A stretch of DNA of 64,000 nt from Firmicutes bacterium HGW-Firmicutes-2 (GTDB lineage Bacteria > Bacillota > Clostridia > Lachnospirales > Vallitaleaceae). The stretch covers positions 124,001-188,000 of the forward strand of contig PGZV01000003.1 in the NCBI GenBank assembly GCA_002841495.1, given 5' to 3'. Positions 63,451-64,000 of the stretch are shown in pieces. The position numbers were made by a program, and so were the translations under genes. How positions within the stretch are numbered: the first letter of the stretch is position 1; each line of letters opens with the position of its first letter. Below the pieces are notes generated by a model. The model saw only the letters and a program-made list of their open reading frames with translations, made no database searches and was not told the origin of the DNA.

Positions 63451-64000
63451 TCATAGCAATCGTATTTTGGTTACGGGCACTTCCTCAGGTTTTCCAAATA
63501 GGTACCCTTGCATGAGGTCCACTTTTTTTGTTAGTAGATATTGGTACTCCTCAACGGTTTCAATACCTTCTGCTAATATCTTTAATCCTATTTTTTGACC
63601 ATGTTCTATAAACATATCCAGTAGTGCTTGTTTTTTTTCGTCAATATGAATATCACGTATAATGGTCATATCGATTTTCATATAATTCGGTCTTAGTTTG
63701 AGAAGGGAACTTATATCAGAATATCCTGTGCCAATATCATCCAGTGCCGTAGAATAACCTTTACTCTTATAATAATCCAGAATTTGATTTAGATGGCCAA
63801 AATCCACTACTTTTTCAGTCTCTACCACTTCAAAAACTACCTGATCTGGATCTATTGACTCTTCTTCTAAAACTTTTACCGTAGATTGTAGACACAAAGA
63901 AGGTTCGTAAATGGCCGTAGGTATAAAGTTAATGAAAAGTTTTTTTGTTATGCCTTGACTAGAAGCTGATCGTATAGAAGTCTCACGGCAAAGCCGATCC
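63451..64000 (-). CDS. EAL-domain protein, 5' part outside window
   Basis: C-terminal part of an EAL domain; coding is open to base 64000 and beyond. Visible motifs: LFINFIPTAIYEPSLC, VVFEVVETEKV (first metal Glu region), ALDDIGTGYSD, YMKIDMTII, AEGIETVEEY and GYLFGKPEE. The Phe of the usual DDFG is Ile, a tolerated change. The stop is at 63451. Probably a c-di-GMP phosphodiesterase; upstream domains cannot be seen. Confidence 0.88.
   Translation of the reverse strand, partial: DRLCRETSIRSASSQGITKKLFINFIPTAIYEPSLCLQSTVKVLEEESIDPDQVVFEVVETEKVVDFGHLNQILDYYKSKGYSTALDDIGTGYSDISSLLKLRPNYMKIDMTIIRDIHIDEKKQALLDMFIEHGQKIGLKILAEGIETVEEYQYLLTKKVDLMQGYLFGKPEEVPVTKIRLL

Noticed and set aside
1-64000. 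CRISPR arrays, tRNA/rRNA genes, prophage or transposase genes
   Set aside because: I looked for regularly spaced repeats, cloverleaf or rRNA-like sequence and transposase or integrase motifs and found none.

Overview
The window looks like chromosomal DNA from a low-GC, Gram-positive, anaerobic-type Clostridia member, perhaps a marine Lachnospirales relative; this placement is inference. The grounds are AT-rich spacers, strong GGAGG-type ribosome binding sites with frequent TTG/GTG starts, an S-layer (SLH) protein, lipoproteins, MgtE, LemA, PTS enzyme I, a c-di-GMP-I riboswitch and DUF families common in Firmicutes. No rRNA, tRNA, CRISPR array, prophage or complete insertion sequence was seen.

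Layout. 1-4.1 kb (minus): ptsI (cut by the window edge) and an 847-aa ATP-grasp (PPDK/PEP-synthase N-domain) protein. 4.2-9.2 kb (plus): three translationally close genes for a GYF_2 membrane protein, a secreted zinc phospholipase C-like enzyme with a PKD domain, and a secreted protein of unknown function. 9.2-16 kb: AI-2E-type permease, putP, a region of dispersed repeats, a shikimate-kinase-like protein, a HerA-like ATPase and an HD-CHAD protein. 16.1-21.5 kb (minus): a potassium module (TrkH/KtrB channel, two RCK subunits, a TPR protein, and a KdpDE-like two-component pair) with phased direct repeats between the two transcription units. 21.7-30.9 kb: lipoproteins, pcm, two autoregulated TetR systems, a chemoreceptor behind a c-di-GMP riboswitch, a cupin, and lemA-TPM. 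31.2-32.1 kb (plus): a small four-helix di-heme b-type cytochrome and a cytochrome-b5-like lipoprotein behind a near-consensus Fur box. 32.2-40.7 kb: SLH-free wall hydrolase, RelQ-type (p)ppGpp synthetase, MATE pump, flavoprotein, amino-acid ABC importer, PNPOx-like protein. 40.7-47.8 kb: frameshifted MrpD/NuoN-like gene, MFS transporter, Gfo/Idh oxidoreductase, mgtE, pyk. 48-57.9 kb: small membrane and metabolic proteins, bcp peroxiredoxin, an orphan Phd-type antitoxin, an SLH-Big2-DUF3494 (ice-binding-like) surface protein, SDR and Cys-rich DUF3795 proteins. 58-64 kb: a GGDEF/EAL protein, a KAP-NTPase/methyltransferase fusion followed by a GNAT gene, another GNAT and a partial EAL protein.

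How the genes work together. Three themes recur: ion homeostasis (K+, Mg2+, Na+/proline, a possible H+/Na+ antiporter subunit), c-di-GMP signalling (two EAL proteins and a riboswitch-controlled chemoreceptor), and cell-surface or secreted proteins. The least ordinary items are the Fur-boxed di-heme/b5 pair, the 11-bp-phased operator beside the split-RCK potassium operon, the KAP-methyltransferase-GNAT locus, and two families of short palindromic dispersed repeats (146 bp and about 90 bp, two copies each).
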